Positions 10,110-22,200 of a stretch of DNA of 64,000 bases are shown here, in pieces (position 1 is the stretch's first letter; every line of letters starts with the position of its first letter). The notes under the pieces are model-generated. The model was given only the letters and a program-made list of their open reading frames with translations. It was not told the origin of the DNA and searched no databases. The translations under genes and the position numbers were made by a program. The DNA lies in contig OX031063.1 of the NCBI GenBank assembly GCA_943736015.1, positions 37,044,172-37,108,171 on the forward strand, in the 5' to 3' direction. Origin of the DNA: Tridacna crocea. Its lineage: Eukaryota; Mollusca; Bivalvia; Cardiida; Cardiidae.

Positions 10110-10290
10110 TTCTTACAACTTATACTAATCTCTCTCGATTCTGCTTCCTGGGAAATACACCAGTACTCGCGCCGAATGTGTGGGCCAATGAAAAATCCCA
10201 AAGTTGACATCCGCTCCCGGGTATCGAACTCAGGACCTTGTGGTTACCAGGCTGATGCTCTACCTCACATCCACGGACACCGTATCTAAT
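10110..10290 (-). mobile_element. tRNA-derived SINE, head region
   Basis: The minus strand reads GAGGTAGAGCATCAGCCTGG (A box) and GAGTTCGATACCC (B box) about 30 nt later, then a body with GAGTACTGGTGTATTTCCC. It is too diverged in the acceptor stem to be a working tRNA. Confidence 0.6.
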
Positions 10291-10473
10291 CTGCGTCTAC
10301 AGCCTGTGAAGGATAAGATGAGACCGCACAAAACGGGCAGCCAAATCCGTGATCTACACTTGTCATGTTGCCAGGATATTTTTTACATTAACAACCTTAG
10401 CATTGCACCTACAGGGGTCTTGTTCTTCAAGAGGAAATAACCAATGGGCTTTGTGGCGTTCTGATATAGTTAA

Positions 10474-10676
10474 CCATTTTCCTGCTTATAAGTTGAATTA
10501 ACGTTTGGCGCCGATAATAAAATCTAGAAAAAAAGATAAATGTTATATCAAACTTGTTTTTTTTTATGGAGAAAAATATCAACGGACAGTGCAGATCAAA
10601 GATCAGGCTGTGTGCAGTCTGATCATAATCTACAGTCTTCACAAATCGTCAGTGAGTCGTTGTTAGCAGCCATATT
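10474..10676 (-). mobile_element. diverged MITE-2 copy
   Basis: The hairpin has lost bases (GATCAGGCTGTGTGCAGTC). The end TTGTTAGCAGCC is recognisable. Confidence 0.6.
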
Positions 10677-10696
10677 TTTACTAAATAATTATGTGT

Positions 10697-10927
10697 TTAA
10701 ACTCTTTACCACACGATGAAAATGAAAATTTGTCCAAATTGAAAGCATTTGCAAATGACAATTCAAACGTGTCTCCGGTAAGAGTACTTGTCTTTGATAG
10801 GTAAGAAAACATTAAGGGAAAAGGAGAAAATGCTGGTTACCAGCATTTTCTCCTTTTCCCTTAATGTTTTCAAAAGGCCTCTTCCGCAGGGGTCGTTAAA
10901 AATCGGAATTGTGTGGTAAAGAGTTAA
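10697..10927 (-). mobile_element. MITE-1 copy with a mirrored altered core
   Basis: The core has CATTAAGGG / CCCTTAATG in place of CATTGTGGG / CCCACAATG: two adjacent changes present on both arms. It shares TTAA 10924-10927 with the next copy. Confidence 0.9.
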
Positions 10928-11152
10928 AATCATTACCAAACGACAATATTTTAGGCTTGTCCAAATCGAAAGCATTTGTAGACAACAAGATAAAAGTGAC
11001 TGAAAATTTGAAATTTTTATTATGAAGGGTAGAAAACCTTGTGTGAAAAGGAGAAAATGCTGGTTACCAGCATTTCTCCTTTTCCCACGATGTTTCCTAA
11101 ACGCTTCTCTCTCAGGGTCGACAAAAGTAGGGATTGTGTGGTAATAGGTTAA
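10924..11152 (-). mobile_element. MITE-1 copy, full length, joined to the previous copy
   Basis: Head-to-tail with the preceding copy through one shared TTAA. The core centre is GGTTACC. Confidence 0.9.
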
Positions 11153-11164
11153 CTATCCTGATGA

Positions 11165-11338
11165 CTATATAAAACATCGCATGAAAAGGTAAAAGTGTCG
11201 GTTACCAGTATTTCTCCTTTTCTGACGGTGTTCTCTACCCCTTCAAAGACAAATGCCATCATTTGACCCATTCTGAATTTGTCGATTGCAAATGCTTTCA
11301 ATTTGGATAAATCTAAAATTTTGTCATGGGGTGAGTTA
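11165..11338 (+). mobile_element. MITE-1 copy lacking its left end
   Basis: The core is diverged (GTGTCGGTTACCAG) and the long arm is intact to GGGGTGAGTTAA. Confidence 0.65.
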
Positions 11339-11383
11339 ATTAATCAATTTTACAAGGCCGTTTGTGCAGCATCCCTCAGGAGG

Positions 11384-11500
11384 TGTAGATAAAGATCAGG
11401 CTGTTTGTACATCCAAAACAAGCAGTCTGATCTCGGTACAAATTGATTATTTGTAGGATTTCTACGAATTTGTACCGAGATCTACCATTTTGCGCTCTGA
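11384..11500. mobile_element. MITE-2-like double hairpin
   Basis: A GATCAGGCTGTTTG...CAAGCAGTCTGATC hairpin overlaps a second one (GGTACAAATT...AATTTGTACC), unlike other copies. Confidence 0.55.
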
Positions 11501-11585
11501 TAATAGCTTCCGAAAAAGCAAGTCTTATTCCCTTGAACTCATTCCAAATTCAATATATAACCATGGTCCTTGAACACGCAGAAAA

Positions 11586-11675
11586 TTGATCAATAGCGAA
11601 ATCTTGCGCAGGCTGACATGAATCGATTTCCCCCCCCCCCCAATCGCATTAAGCCCCCTTTTGACGGAGCTTGGC
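11586..11675. mobile_element. MITE-4 fragment with C-run
   Basis: TTGCGCAGGCTGACATG, a C14 run, then TTAAGCCCCCTTTTGACGGA, the family right end. Confidence 0.5.
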
Positions 11676-11694
11676 ATAACTTTTCAAAAAGATA

Positions 11695-11923
11695 TTTACT
11701 CTTTACCAAACAACAAAATTTTAGACTGGTCCACAAATAAATGCACTTTCAGATAACGAAATAAATTGTAACTCAAAATTTGAAATTTGTTTCCAGCAAG
11801 ATAGAAAACATTATGGAAAAAGGAGAAAATGCTGGTAACCAGCATTTTCTTCTTTTTCCACAATGTTTTCTGAAGGCCTAGATCAGGGTCGTGAAAAGTA
11901 CGGATTGTGTGGTAATGGGTTAA
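11695..11923 (-). mobile_element. MITE-1 copy, full length
   Basis: Core arms GGAAAAAGG and CTTTTTCC both carry the GGG-to-GGA change. Ends at GGTAATGGGTTAA. Confidence 0.88.
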
Positions 11924-12160
11924 ACTATCGTCTGCAGATGATTTTCATATTTTTGGGACTATGTTTTTGTCGCTTGATAAACAGTTACCTTTTACCTGAC
12001 GGTAAAATTTTAGACTAATCCAAATTGAGAATTGTGTAGACGACAATTGAAATATGGCTCAAATGATGTGACTGTTTGATAGAGTGGAAAACATTGGAGG
12101 AAAAGGAGAAAATGTTTGTTACCAGTACTGCATTATTCCATCCTTAGGAACGTTTTAAAA
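11924..12160. mobile_element. two MITE-1 fragments
   Basis: 11924-11990 is a plus-strand tail (CGTCTGCAGATG). 11992-12160 is a minus-strand arm and half core (GGAGAAAATGTTTGTTACCAG). Confidence 0.5.
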
Positions 12161-12230
12161 GTAATTTATTATATATATGTAAAACGATAGTTATGCTTTC
12201 AGACCATTTTGAAATTGAATCCTCCTTTTT

Positions 12231-12452
12231 TTAGCCCTTTCCCAAACGACAAATTTTGGACTCTTCCAAACTGAAAGAGTTTGCAGACGACAGTTTTAGA
12301 TTTGGAGAAAATGGCAGAAAGTTCTCAAAAAGGGTAGAAAACACTGTGGGAAAAGGAGAAATTGCTCGTTACGAGCAATTTCTCCTTTTTCCACAGTGTT
12401 TTCAAGACTTTTACTGCAGACACGTAAAAACCAGGGCATGTTTGGGAAAGTT
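12231..12452 (-). mobile_element. MITE-1 subfamily B copy
   Basis: Core TTGCTCGTTACGAGCAA. The right end is worn (GGGAAAGTTAAA). It lies 580 bp upstream of the PRDM start codon. Confidence 0.87.
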
Positions 12453-13030
12453 AAAAAAAAACTTGTTGAAACTAGATAAGTACAATATCTGTCTTATATC
12501 AAATATGAATTTCAAATATAGCCTGAAAAAAAATTATGGAAAAGCACCTTTCAGTTTACAGAGGAACATATCCCCTGTGGGAGCCCCTACGATGGTCAAT
12601 CACATGCATTGTTATGTCATTAATGAGTTCAAAATTGACCAATCACAAAGAGGCAAAACCACCTAGCGCGTTACATAATTGTTATCCGAAAGTGACCAGG
12701 GGCGCGGCCAACTGCCAATCAAATTCAATTTAGCGAAAAAGTGAGAGTTTGAGATAATATCTTGTGATGCTGGAAAAAGTGGTTTTTATGAAAGATACCC
12801 GAAAAAATAACAATTAGATGAGTCGTGACTTATGAAGTGAAAACACCGCATAAAGTTTTGAAACATATTGCACGCGCAAACTTTGAAAATTTCAACTTAG
12901 AAAGTTTGAGTTTTTCATTTTGCATAGACAATTAGTAAATAATTAAAATGGTTTAAATATACGTCAGTTAAAGTAGAATAAAGCTGGTATCATTCACTTG
13001 GAAAAAGAAATATAGATACATTTCGAAAAA
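12453..13030. promoter_or_regulatory. region upstream of the PRDM start codon
   Basis: Free of repeats I can name. It is the likeliest place for the 5' UTR and promoter if exon 1 is the first exon. Confidence 0.35.
12952..12966 (+). promoter_or_regulatory. possible TATA-like box and half CRE upstream of the PRDM start codon
   Basis: TTTAAATA lies 72 nt upstream of the ATG, followed at once by TACGTCA. Both motifs are short and could be chance. The true transcription start may lie elsewhere if there is a non-coding first exon. Confidence 0.15.
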
Positions 13031-13225
13031 ATGGAGGCACGTGTGCTGATGCCGGAGGAGTTGAGCTTAGTGCTCTCATTGCATCCCAATCCGAACAATA
13101 TTTTGGAGATGAGCGTGGCGATATGGAGTAATCGAACCCTACCCCCGGGCACGAGGTTTCTGCCAGACCAGGGCGACGTCAGGCTCGACAAGCTAGAAAT
13201 TTACTCTCTGTTACCAAAGGACGAT
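13031..13225 (+). CDS. PRDM gene exon 1: start and first half of PR domain
   Basis: 65 codons from ATG, ending ...LLPKDD before a GTAAGT donor (phase 0). It contains the PR-domain opening ([16 protein letters not shown]). The frame runs 14 codons into the intron before a stop, as expected for read-through of a donor. A MITE-1 copy begins 72 nt after the donor. Confidence 0.85.
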
Positions 13226-16200
13226 GTAAGTTGTTGTTGTTTTTTTTTATCTGAACCTTTATCTTGCTAAAGAATTGAAATGAAGATTTAGAGCCGATTA
13301 ACTCTTTATCAAACGACATAATTTTAGAGTAGTCCAAATCGGAAGCACTTGCAGACGATAAAATGAATATGACTGAACAATTGAAATTTGTTTAGGAATG
13401 GGAAGGAAACAATGTGGAAAAAGGAGGAAATGCTGGTTACCAGCATTTTCTCCTTTTTCCACAATGTTTTTCAAAGACTCTCAGGGTCGATAAAAGTCGG
13501 GATTGTGTGGTAAAGACTTAAAAAGAAAGGTTTTGCTATTTTAAAGGCCTTTATTTGAGAAAGATATCTCTTTTTAAGGAACAGTGTAGATCAGAGATCA
13601 GACTGCACGTTCTGTGCTGTATGATCTTGATCTACACTGTTCGCAAAAGGTCACTGAGTCAAGCTTACCAGCCGAAGGGTTAAAATGTTTATTACTTAGC
13701 TTTTTACAAGACGACAAAGTTTATGCCTAGTCCAAAATGGTAACTGTCCAAATTAGTAGCATTTGCTGACGACAAATTATGGATTTCGTCTATCGCCGGA
13801 TAGAAAACATTGTGGGAAAAGGGGGAAATGCTATTTACTAACATTTTTCTCTTTTCCTTTAATGTTTTCAAAAACTTTTTTCGGGATCGCGAAAACGACT
13901 TAGTGGTAAGGTTCGGCTTTTAACCGGTTATACCTTTTAACCTACTTTGACAGTAAAATAGGCTTTGAACAGCGAACGACGTACATTATGATCAGACCGC
14001 ACTGAACGCGCAGTCTGATCTATGTCCCACATTGTCCTCCTCGGTTTGCTTCCCGGTAATGGTCAAAGGTTCTCTACATTGCAACAGTCTTTTGGTCCTT
14101 GTGGAAAAAATAGTTTAGTCACTTCTTACATAGCAGTCTCCTATTGTGGTCTGAACGGGGCTTTGGCAAAATCGTTCTGGAATTATTACGTCATTTTTAA
14201 CTGCACCATTTTAAACAATGTGACGCCAGAATATTGGAAAGAACAAGAAAAGGAAGGGCATTCGGACATTTGCATAAAGTGTCGTCTCGGATCAGCCTGC
14301 GGAGGCTATTCCGTAATGTCAACATTTTTTGTCTTTTCATTTTCATGTAATTTTCTGTTTTGCGCAAGTCTATTGTAGCACAAAATCTAATGTAGCCTTA
14401 AAGTACTGTCTCGGTTTAGCCTGTGCGGACTGCGCAGGCTAATCCGAAACGACATTTTTCAGATGTCAGAATGCCCCTTTTCGCTTGTTGCAGGCCATAA
14501 AGGAAAAGAATGAAGTGTTAATTATCAGAATTTTCTCTTTTTTCGACAATGTTATCAGAGACTTTTTTCAGAATGGATTCTGTGGTATAGGCTTAATGGT
14601 TACATATACAAATTCACACAGAGGACTTTTGCTACCGTGGAAGCTTTCCGTCAATGAAAGGTGGCTCACGTGCGTCCTTAATTTAAAGGGTTTAAAGAAA
14701 GCACATTACTGTCATCTTGACGGCAGAGGGGAGGGGGAGAGGGTATGTGCGTGAGTGCAGTCTGATCTTGAAACTCTTGAAACTTTACAGCCTGATCATG
14801 TGAGATTATTCAAGGGTACAATTTTGAATTTTAGAACGAGCATTTTGCTTTTTTTTGTGGAAGCTTTCCGTCAATGAATTGTCGCCAACGCGTGTCCTTA
14901 ATTAAAAAGAAAGCACATTACTGTCATCTTGACGGCAGGGGGAAGGAGAGAGGGTATTGCGCGTAACTCTCAAATTATACAGCCTTACTCCAAATATTTC
15001 GATGAAAGTAGCTTGCATTTTGAATACCAGTGAAATAGAACAATCTAAAATTAAAAAGAAAAAACAAATTGTACAAGACTTTTCAAATACAACACTTTAG
15101 CTTACGGGTTCGTTCGGTGGGGCTTGTTCGTCCCAAATGAACTGAGTTGAAGATGTATTAACGCGTTTTAGGTTTTCTTAAATCTGGGCCCGTATTCACC
15201 AACGATTCTTAAGAACGTTCTTTGTCTTATTCTCCAGATTTTTCTATATTTGAAAGTAACGCAACTTCTGATTGGCTAAATCATTTGGTTTGGCCAATCA
15301 GAAGTTGGGTTAGTTTTAAACTTTGAATATCGTGGCGAATAAGACAAAGAATATTCTCAAGAATGGTTGTTAAATACGGACCCAGGTTCGAAATGCTTGA
15401 GCGTCGCTCTTGGGAGAGGAAGCTTAATGTATCTCCGTGATGTATTCTACCAGGCAAGTCATCAAATAGTTTTAGATCTACTAAATACATTTTGTTTAAC
15501 AGCTGACTGAATCATAGAGTAGAACGGTGCTATGACATTCAGAAAACTGGGCCAGTAGATCTATTCATCAGCCATTCTTTAGAACATTCTTAGTGTAATA
15601 ATAGTAGTAATTCAAAATGTGAATGAAAGAAACACATCTTCTGATTGGATAAACTAAATGGTTTAGCCAATCAGAAGCTGCGTTACTTTCAAATTTAGAA
15701 AGTTCTGGAGAGTAAGACCAAGATCGCTCGGGCCCTGATCAACAGCAAAAAGGTTCGCCGACGGCCCGCCGGCTGACATGCTTTAAAATCCTATTTTTAC
15801 GACGTATGACTTACGAGTATTGATCCAGATAAGAGCGTCTCAAATTTTCCTGATTTTCATATTCTTTCATTGATGGGATAGAGATTGCACAAGCAATAAA
15901 TATAACGAATAATTTGTGTAAAATTTTCAAAGTTATTCGAAATTTGAGAGAGAGAGAGAGAGTAAGAGAGAGACAGAGAGAGCCTAGTGGTCCAGTGTCA
16001 TTAACAAGATGGTCGCGGATACAAAGATCAGTGATAGGTACTAAATCCGCGCTAGGTTAGTGATAGATACTAAATCCGCTCTATATCCGAAAAGCTGAGG
16101 TGTGGAGAACTGACAGGAGCATTAACAATGTAACACAGTAGGCGACGCAAAAGTAAAGTCCGAGTTAATCAGATGATGGCATGGGATAGTATAAAGTGAA

Positions 16201-19200
16201 AATCGGATCAACCTTTCAACACTTTCTTAAAGCCCTTCTTTTGAGCCTAAAGAAGCAGGAAGCTGGTAGGAATCCCCGTGGATGTAATTACATTAGGCGT
16301 GTCACGAAAAGTGTGATAATTTGATAGGTTTAGAAAGGTCTTGACATTAAAAACTGTATCCCAACTTTAACTCATTACTAAACGACAATATTTTAGGCTT
16401 GTCGAAATCCAAAGCATTTGCAGACGACAAAAAAAAAAAAGTGACTGAAAATTTGAAATTTGTTTTGTGAAGGGTAGAAAACATTGTGGGAAAAGGAGAA
16501 AATGCTGGTTACCAGCATTTTCTCCTTTTCCCACACTGTTTTCTAAAGGCTTTTTTATCAGGGTCGTCAAAAGTAGGGATTGTATGGTAATGGGTTAAAG
16601 TGCTGCTATGAAATTCTTTTGGAAACAAGGCATTTTAGTAAATCATTAAACCAGCAGGAAGGCTTTTGAAAACATTGAGGGAAAAGGAAATAAAAATTCT
16701 GATAATCAAGCCGATTTAAGAATTTTGTCGTTTTGGTAAAGAGTTACGTGTGACTTTTTTAAAATTCATACACTAGAAAGATTTATTGCAACATTGTACT
16801 AGATGGGTATTAGGTCAATTATGAAAGACGTGTATCTGAATTATCAAAACCGTTTACCAAACACTCCTTTGCGTTTTACGACCAAAAGGTAAAAGATTAT
16901 AAAGAACACTTGCCTGGAAAAGGAGAAAATGCTGGTAACCAGCATTTGCTGCAGAAGACCGACATTTTCTCCTATTCTTGTTTCTTTTTGGTTTCATAAC
17001 GAGACATATCACATAATTGTATCATTTAATTATCTGTCGTGTATTTTCTACCTGGAATGAGTAGAAAATTTGCTGTCTGGTAACGGGTAAAGTTCATTAG
17101 TAGAAGGAAATAGTTTTGGGTACTTCAGCCTCAAGTGTTGGCATATCACACCTTGAACAAATGGTCCATGTTTGTATAAGGAGGCCGTAAGGTACCCGTT
17201 TCCTTCACTTTGTGCCAAACAAAAAAAAAAAGCATCTGCAGACGTCAAATTCACTGTTGCTCAGACAACGGAATTTGTCTCTTAACTCATGACCAAAAAA
17301 CAGTATTATAGACTTGTCCAAATTGTAGGCATTTGCAGACGACAAAATGAAAGTGTCTGAAAATTTGAAATATGTTTTGTGAAGGGTAGAAAACATTGTG
17401 GGAAAAGGAGAAGAATAGAAAACATTGTGGGAAAAGGAGAAAATGCTGGTTACCAGCATTTTCTCCTTTTCCCACAATGTTTTCTAAAGACTTCTTTCTC
17501 AGGGGCGTCAAAAGTAGTTAGTGTGTGGTAATGGGTTAATGAGTACAATACCAATGTGGGTAAAAGAGAAAATGTTTGCCAACTTTCGCACAATATTTTT
17601 TAAGGACGTTCTTCCTTACGATCTTCTAAACTTGGGAACGTATGGTGAAGAGTTGAGCCTTAGAAAGGGAAAAGGATCAGTGATTACTTTAACCCATTTA
17701 CCACACAATGGCAACTTTTAACACCTCTGAGGAAGGAGCTTTTTGAAAACATTGTGGGAAAAGGAGAAAATGCTGGTAACCAGCATTTTCTCCTTTTCCC
17801 ACAAAGTTTTCTATCCTATCAAAGCATAATTGTACCATTGGAGCCGCTTTGAAATTGTCATCTGCAAGTGCTTTAAATTTGGATAGGTCTTAAATTTTGC
17901 TGTGTAGTAACGAGTTCAGCTAACTATAATACAAATTCTCGGATACTTCGTAAAAGGGTTAAAAACATTGTAGGATAAGGAGAAAGTGCTGGTTATTACA
18001 TTTTTTTTTTTCAAAAGTTCTCTTACTCAGGAGCGTTTAATCCTTTACCAAACAATCCCTGGTTTTTACGACGCTGAGATAGAAGCATTTTTTGAAAACA
18101 TTGTGGGGAAAGGAGAAAATGCTGGTCACCAGCATTTTCTCCTTTTCCCACAATGTTTTCTACCCAGGTGAAAACAAATTTCAATTTTTGAGTTTTGTTT
18201 ATGTCACCGAAGAAGACAACTTACAAAAAAAAAAAAATGTGGGAAAAGGTGAAAATGCTGATCACCAGCATTTTCTACTTTTCCTACATTTCTGTTATGT
18301 CTTTTCTAAATTAAATCTTATCATTTGAGGTACATCTAGTTTTTGCCATGAAATGTATTTTAAAAAAAACAGGCTTTTGCAAACATTGCAGAAAAAGAAA
18401 AAAAATGAACAACTGAATATTGTCTCCTTTTCTTATACTGCTTTCTATCCTTTCAAAGACAAATCTAATGACACTCGTCTCTCGTCTGCATACTAGTATT
18501 ATTTTTCAATTACGGACAGAAAAATAAAAATATTGTATCGCCTGGAGAGGAATCTATCCCTTCGGCACCAAAAAAAAAAATCTCTTTTCACAGCATTGAT
18601 ATAACGTAATATAGGATTGAGCCATGCTCTGTGAAAAGGGAGGTTTAATGCATCTGCGAAAAGTTTCGACCCAGGTCAGCCTGCGCAGTCCGCGCAGGCT
18701 GACCTGGGCCGAAACTTTTCGCTTTTGGTCAATTTTCTGTATGCGTAAGGACCAGACTAGATCATATTTAAGACGGTTGTTTAACCCTTTCCCAAACAAA
18801 CCCTTGGTTTTCACGACCCTTAAAAAGAAGCCTTTGAAAACATAGTGGGAAAAGGAAAAAATGCCGGAAACCAGCATTTTCTCCTTTTCCCACAATGTTT
18901 TCTATTCTTCTAAAGTCCAGTCTCAATTTTTCGGTCACATTTATTTTGTCGTCTGCAAATGCTTTCAATTTGGACATGTCTAAAATCTTGTTGTTTGGTA
19001 AAGAGTTAAAAAAAAGTGGATATTGTGGATCCACGAGTATGTGATAGCTTGCTTGGTACCATCGATCATATAGATGCATTAAGACCCCCTTTGTCAGGGC
19101 GTGGCTCACATGTATATTTAGAAGCGAACACTATAAAATAACGATGCTACATTAGTCATTACGTTTTAAGGGGAGGATTAAAGTTTCCATTTTACAATAT

Positions 19201-22200
19201 AATGAAAGGATTTGTCAATAAAAAGTCAATATAATATACTCTTATACGGACACCTGACTTTATTTAAATAGATCACCTTTCCTTCAATCTTCTAAGCCTT
19301 CTTTAAATAATAGCCCAGTGCCGGGGCTTTGAAGTTGGCCCTTTTCACACCCGCAACAATGACCAAAATGGTTAAAGAAGCCAGGAAGTAAGTGCTAATT
19401 TTAACACGGTCGCTAAACAATTTCGTTCCCCTCAGTCATTTTCAAATTGTCCACAATACATAATTTCAATTCCCCGATAAGAATAGATAGAAATCTTGAA
19501 ACGCGTGTAAAACGTCTTGTAAAATAGAAAGAATTGGACGATGGGAAATTCGACCATGCCGCGGGGGTTTAAAACTGTAACAATTAATGGAATGTATGTT
19601 TTTTATCTGATAATAAAAGCGCGCATCTTTGCTTTCTTCAGCGTACAAAACAACGACTTTTGTCTGTGAGGTCAATGAATACTGACCACGTCTGTTATGT
19701 AACGAAAAAAAAATTGGACGAACACGATGAAGTAGCGATCTATCACAGGAAAAATAACCACTCTTTTTATTGAGCCTGATTAACCGTGAAGATGGAAACG
19801 TTTTATCTCAAACTTAGCCTATCATTGCTTCACTCATTGCTTGACAAGTTCCACTTGAAGTGGACTGCTCGTGAAACCGTTGTAACAAAAGGAGAAATTG
19901 CTCGTGACGAGCAATTTCTCCTTTTGTTACGACGGTTTCCACGTGTATTTATAAAAAAAAGTTCTGATGAATTCTTATATTCTTATTAATATTTTTTTTT
20001 TGTAAACGATGCAAATCTTGTATCTGATGGTGTGAGGTTAAAAAGTCTAATAGCAAGTTTTTATTAAGCGGAATGAGAAATAAAAGTTAGAATTTACGTC
20101 GTTCTCAGGTTGGTTACCTGATGGTTTTTGTCGGCCTCTTCGAATAAATGGGAAACTAAAATTTGTGAGTACCACTATAAGATGAAAAGGAATTAAAACT
20201 TTTATGAGCAATTTACAGAGCTACCATTTGGAGAGCAGGAAATGGCGTTTGTAACAATATCAAAATAAATAGAGGATATAATAAATCAAAGTGCAGGCAG
20301 TACTGAAAGCAGTTCCCCCACCCCTCCAAAAAAGAAAAACGGAAGTCACACAATTTTCGATGAAATGTCTATGATCTAGTTAGGACATGAACACTTATCA
20401 GATTCTAGGGAAGCCGTATACAACATCATAGAGATGCTTTAAACGCCATTTATATACTTCACAGATTCTAACAATATTTTGGTTTACAAAGGTTTCGACT
20501 CGTCCATATTGAAGTTTTTGTAAAATAGGTTTGTTTAAAACTCTCTACCACATAGTCCGAGGTTTTAACAACCCTGAAAAGCCTTCAGAAAACATTATGG
20601 AGAAAGGAGAAATGCTGATAACCAGCATTTTCTCCTTTTTCCACAATAATGTCTACCCTTTCCAAGACAATTTTCTCTTCTTCGATTGCTTTCAATTTGA
20701 ATTATTTTAACATATTGCCGTTTGGTACATAGTTAAAGGCATTGCAATAACAAGCGTTTCGGATCTTTTGTACTGTAATCAAAATAGAAATGTTAAAGCG
20801 CAAACTGACATATTCTTTGTAAAGAAACAGAACAAAATATCCCGCTAACAACATATAATGTTCTCGATAAATTGACATACCGGTGTTTATTGGAGTTAAT
20901 GGCTGTGCGCCCCCTGGTGGGCTTTAGGTTGTGTCAATCAAGGGAAATAATTATGCATATTGTGCTATTATATGTTTGGACATCTCCGGAAAAGAAAAAC
21001 GGTCATAGTATTACGCAATCAAAAACGTCATAGGGTCTTAATCGACTGGAGGTAGGTATCATTGGTCGCCCGGCAGAAGCCGGCGACCTTATATTTAATA
21101 TAGTTCGGAAGAGATGTTCATGGAGAGTGTAGGTACTTCCGGTTAAAATCTTTCATCATATTCGCCAGGTTTAATTTGGTAAAATAGGTGTGAATGTATG
21201 TGAAATTGTTGTGTGGGGATTTCTTCACCTTTTTTGAGGTTGTTTACTTGTTTTTAAACCGATAAAGAATCGTGAAAGAATTATTAACGGTCTGCTGCGC
21301 AACATTTTGTGAAACAATTAATGTTCTTGTGCAGAATCCATCTATTTTTAACGCAAATGAACTCGTCCAGTCACATGATCTTAGGAACCAATGGAAATGC
21401 AGAACTACTCCTACTCTCTACCGTTGTTTGTGCATGTCATATTCTTCGATGATTCGAGTATTTATAGAATGCCATCTAGCGGGAGATAATGACTCTTTAC
21501 CGGCAGGCCTAAAGAGCGGAATGGAAATATTTTAGAGCAATGGACGGAATGGAAAAGAAAATACGCATGGAAATATACCATGCCTATTTATTAAATAGAA
21601 TAACAATAATGATTTGATTTTTTCTACCCATTAAAGGTAATTTACAAGTAAAAACCAAAAATTATGTTTTTTGTACCGCTGAAAAAATGTACTTGTAGTG
21701 ATATTTTTCCTTTATGCGCGTATTCCTAGATGGCGAAATGAAAAATTTACCAACAGTATATTGTACCTAAAGTGTTACAGGTCTTTAATGTACATGTATT
21801 TTCTTAAGGGTAGTAAATTGAAGAAAATGATTAGAATTTCTTTATGCTTATAAGTACTGATGTTAAAACCTTTGAACCCTTTCCAAACGACAAACGTTTG
21901 GACTAGACCAAATTGAAAGCATTAGAAGACGAAATTTAAACTCTTGCTGAAAAGATTATTTCTGTCTATGATAGGGTAGAAAACATTGTGGGAAAAGCAG
22001 AAAATGCTGGTTACCAGCATTTTCTTCTTTTCCCACAATGTTTTCAAAAGGCTACTATTCTTGATCCGTAAAAACCAGGGATTGTTTGGGAAAGGGTTAA
22101 ATTTCCTTTGTGCGGGACTGGCGCAATGGAAAAGAAAACCTGTACGCAATAGACATTATACATTTGTTACTATATAAAGTAAATATGTATGATTTCAAAC

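Noticed and set aside
10200..10290. Functional tRNA gene on the minus strand
   Set aside because: Only the internal promoter boxes are tRNA-like. The ends do not pair and a SINE-type body follows.
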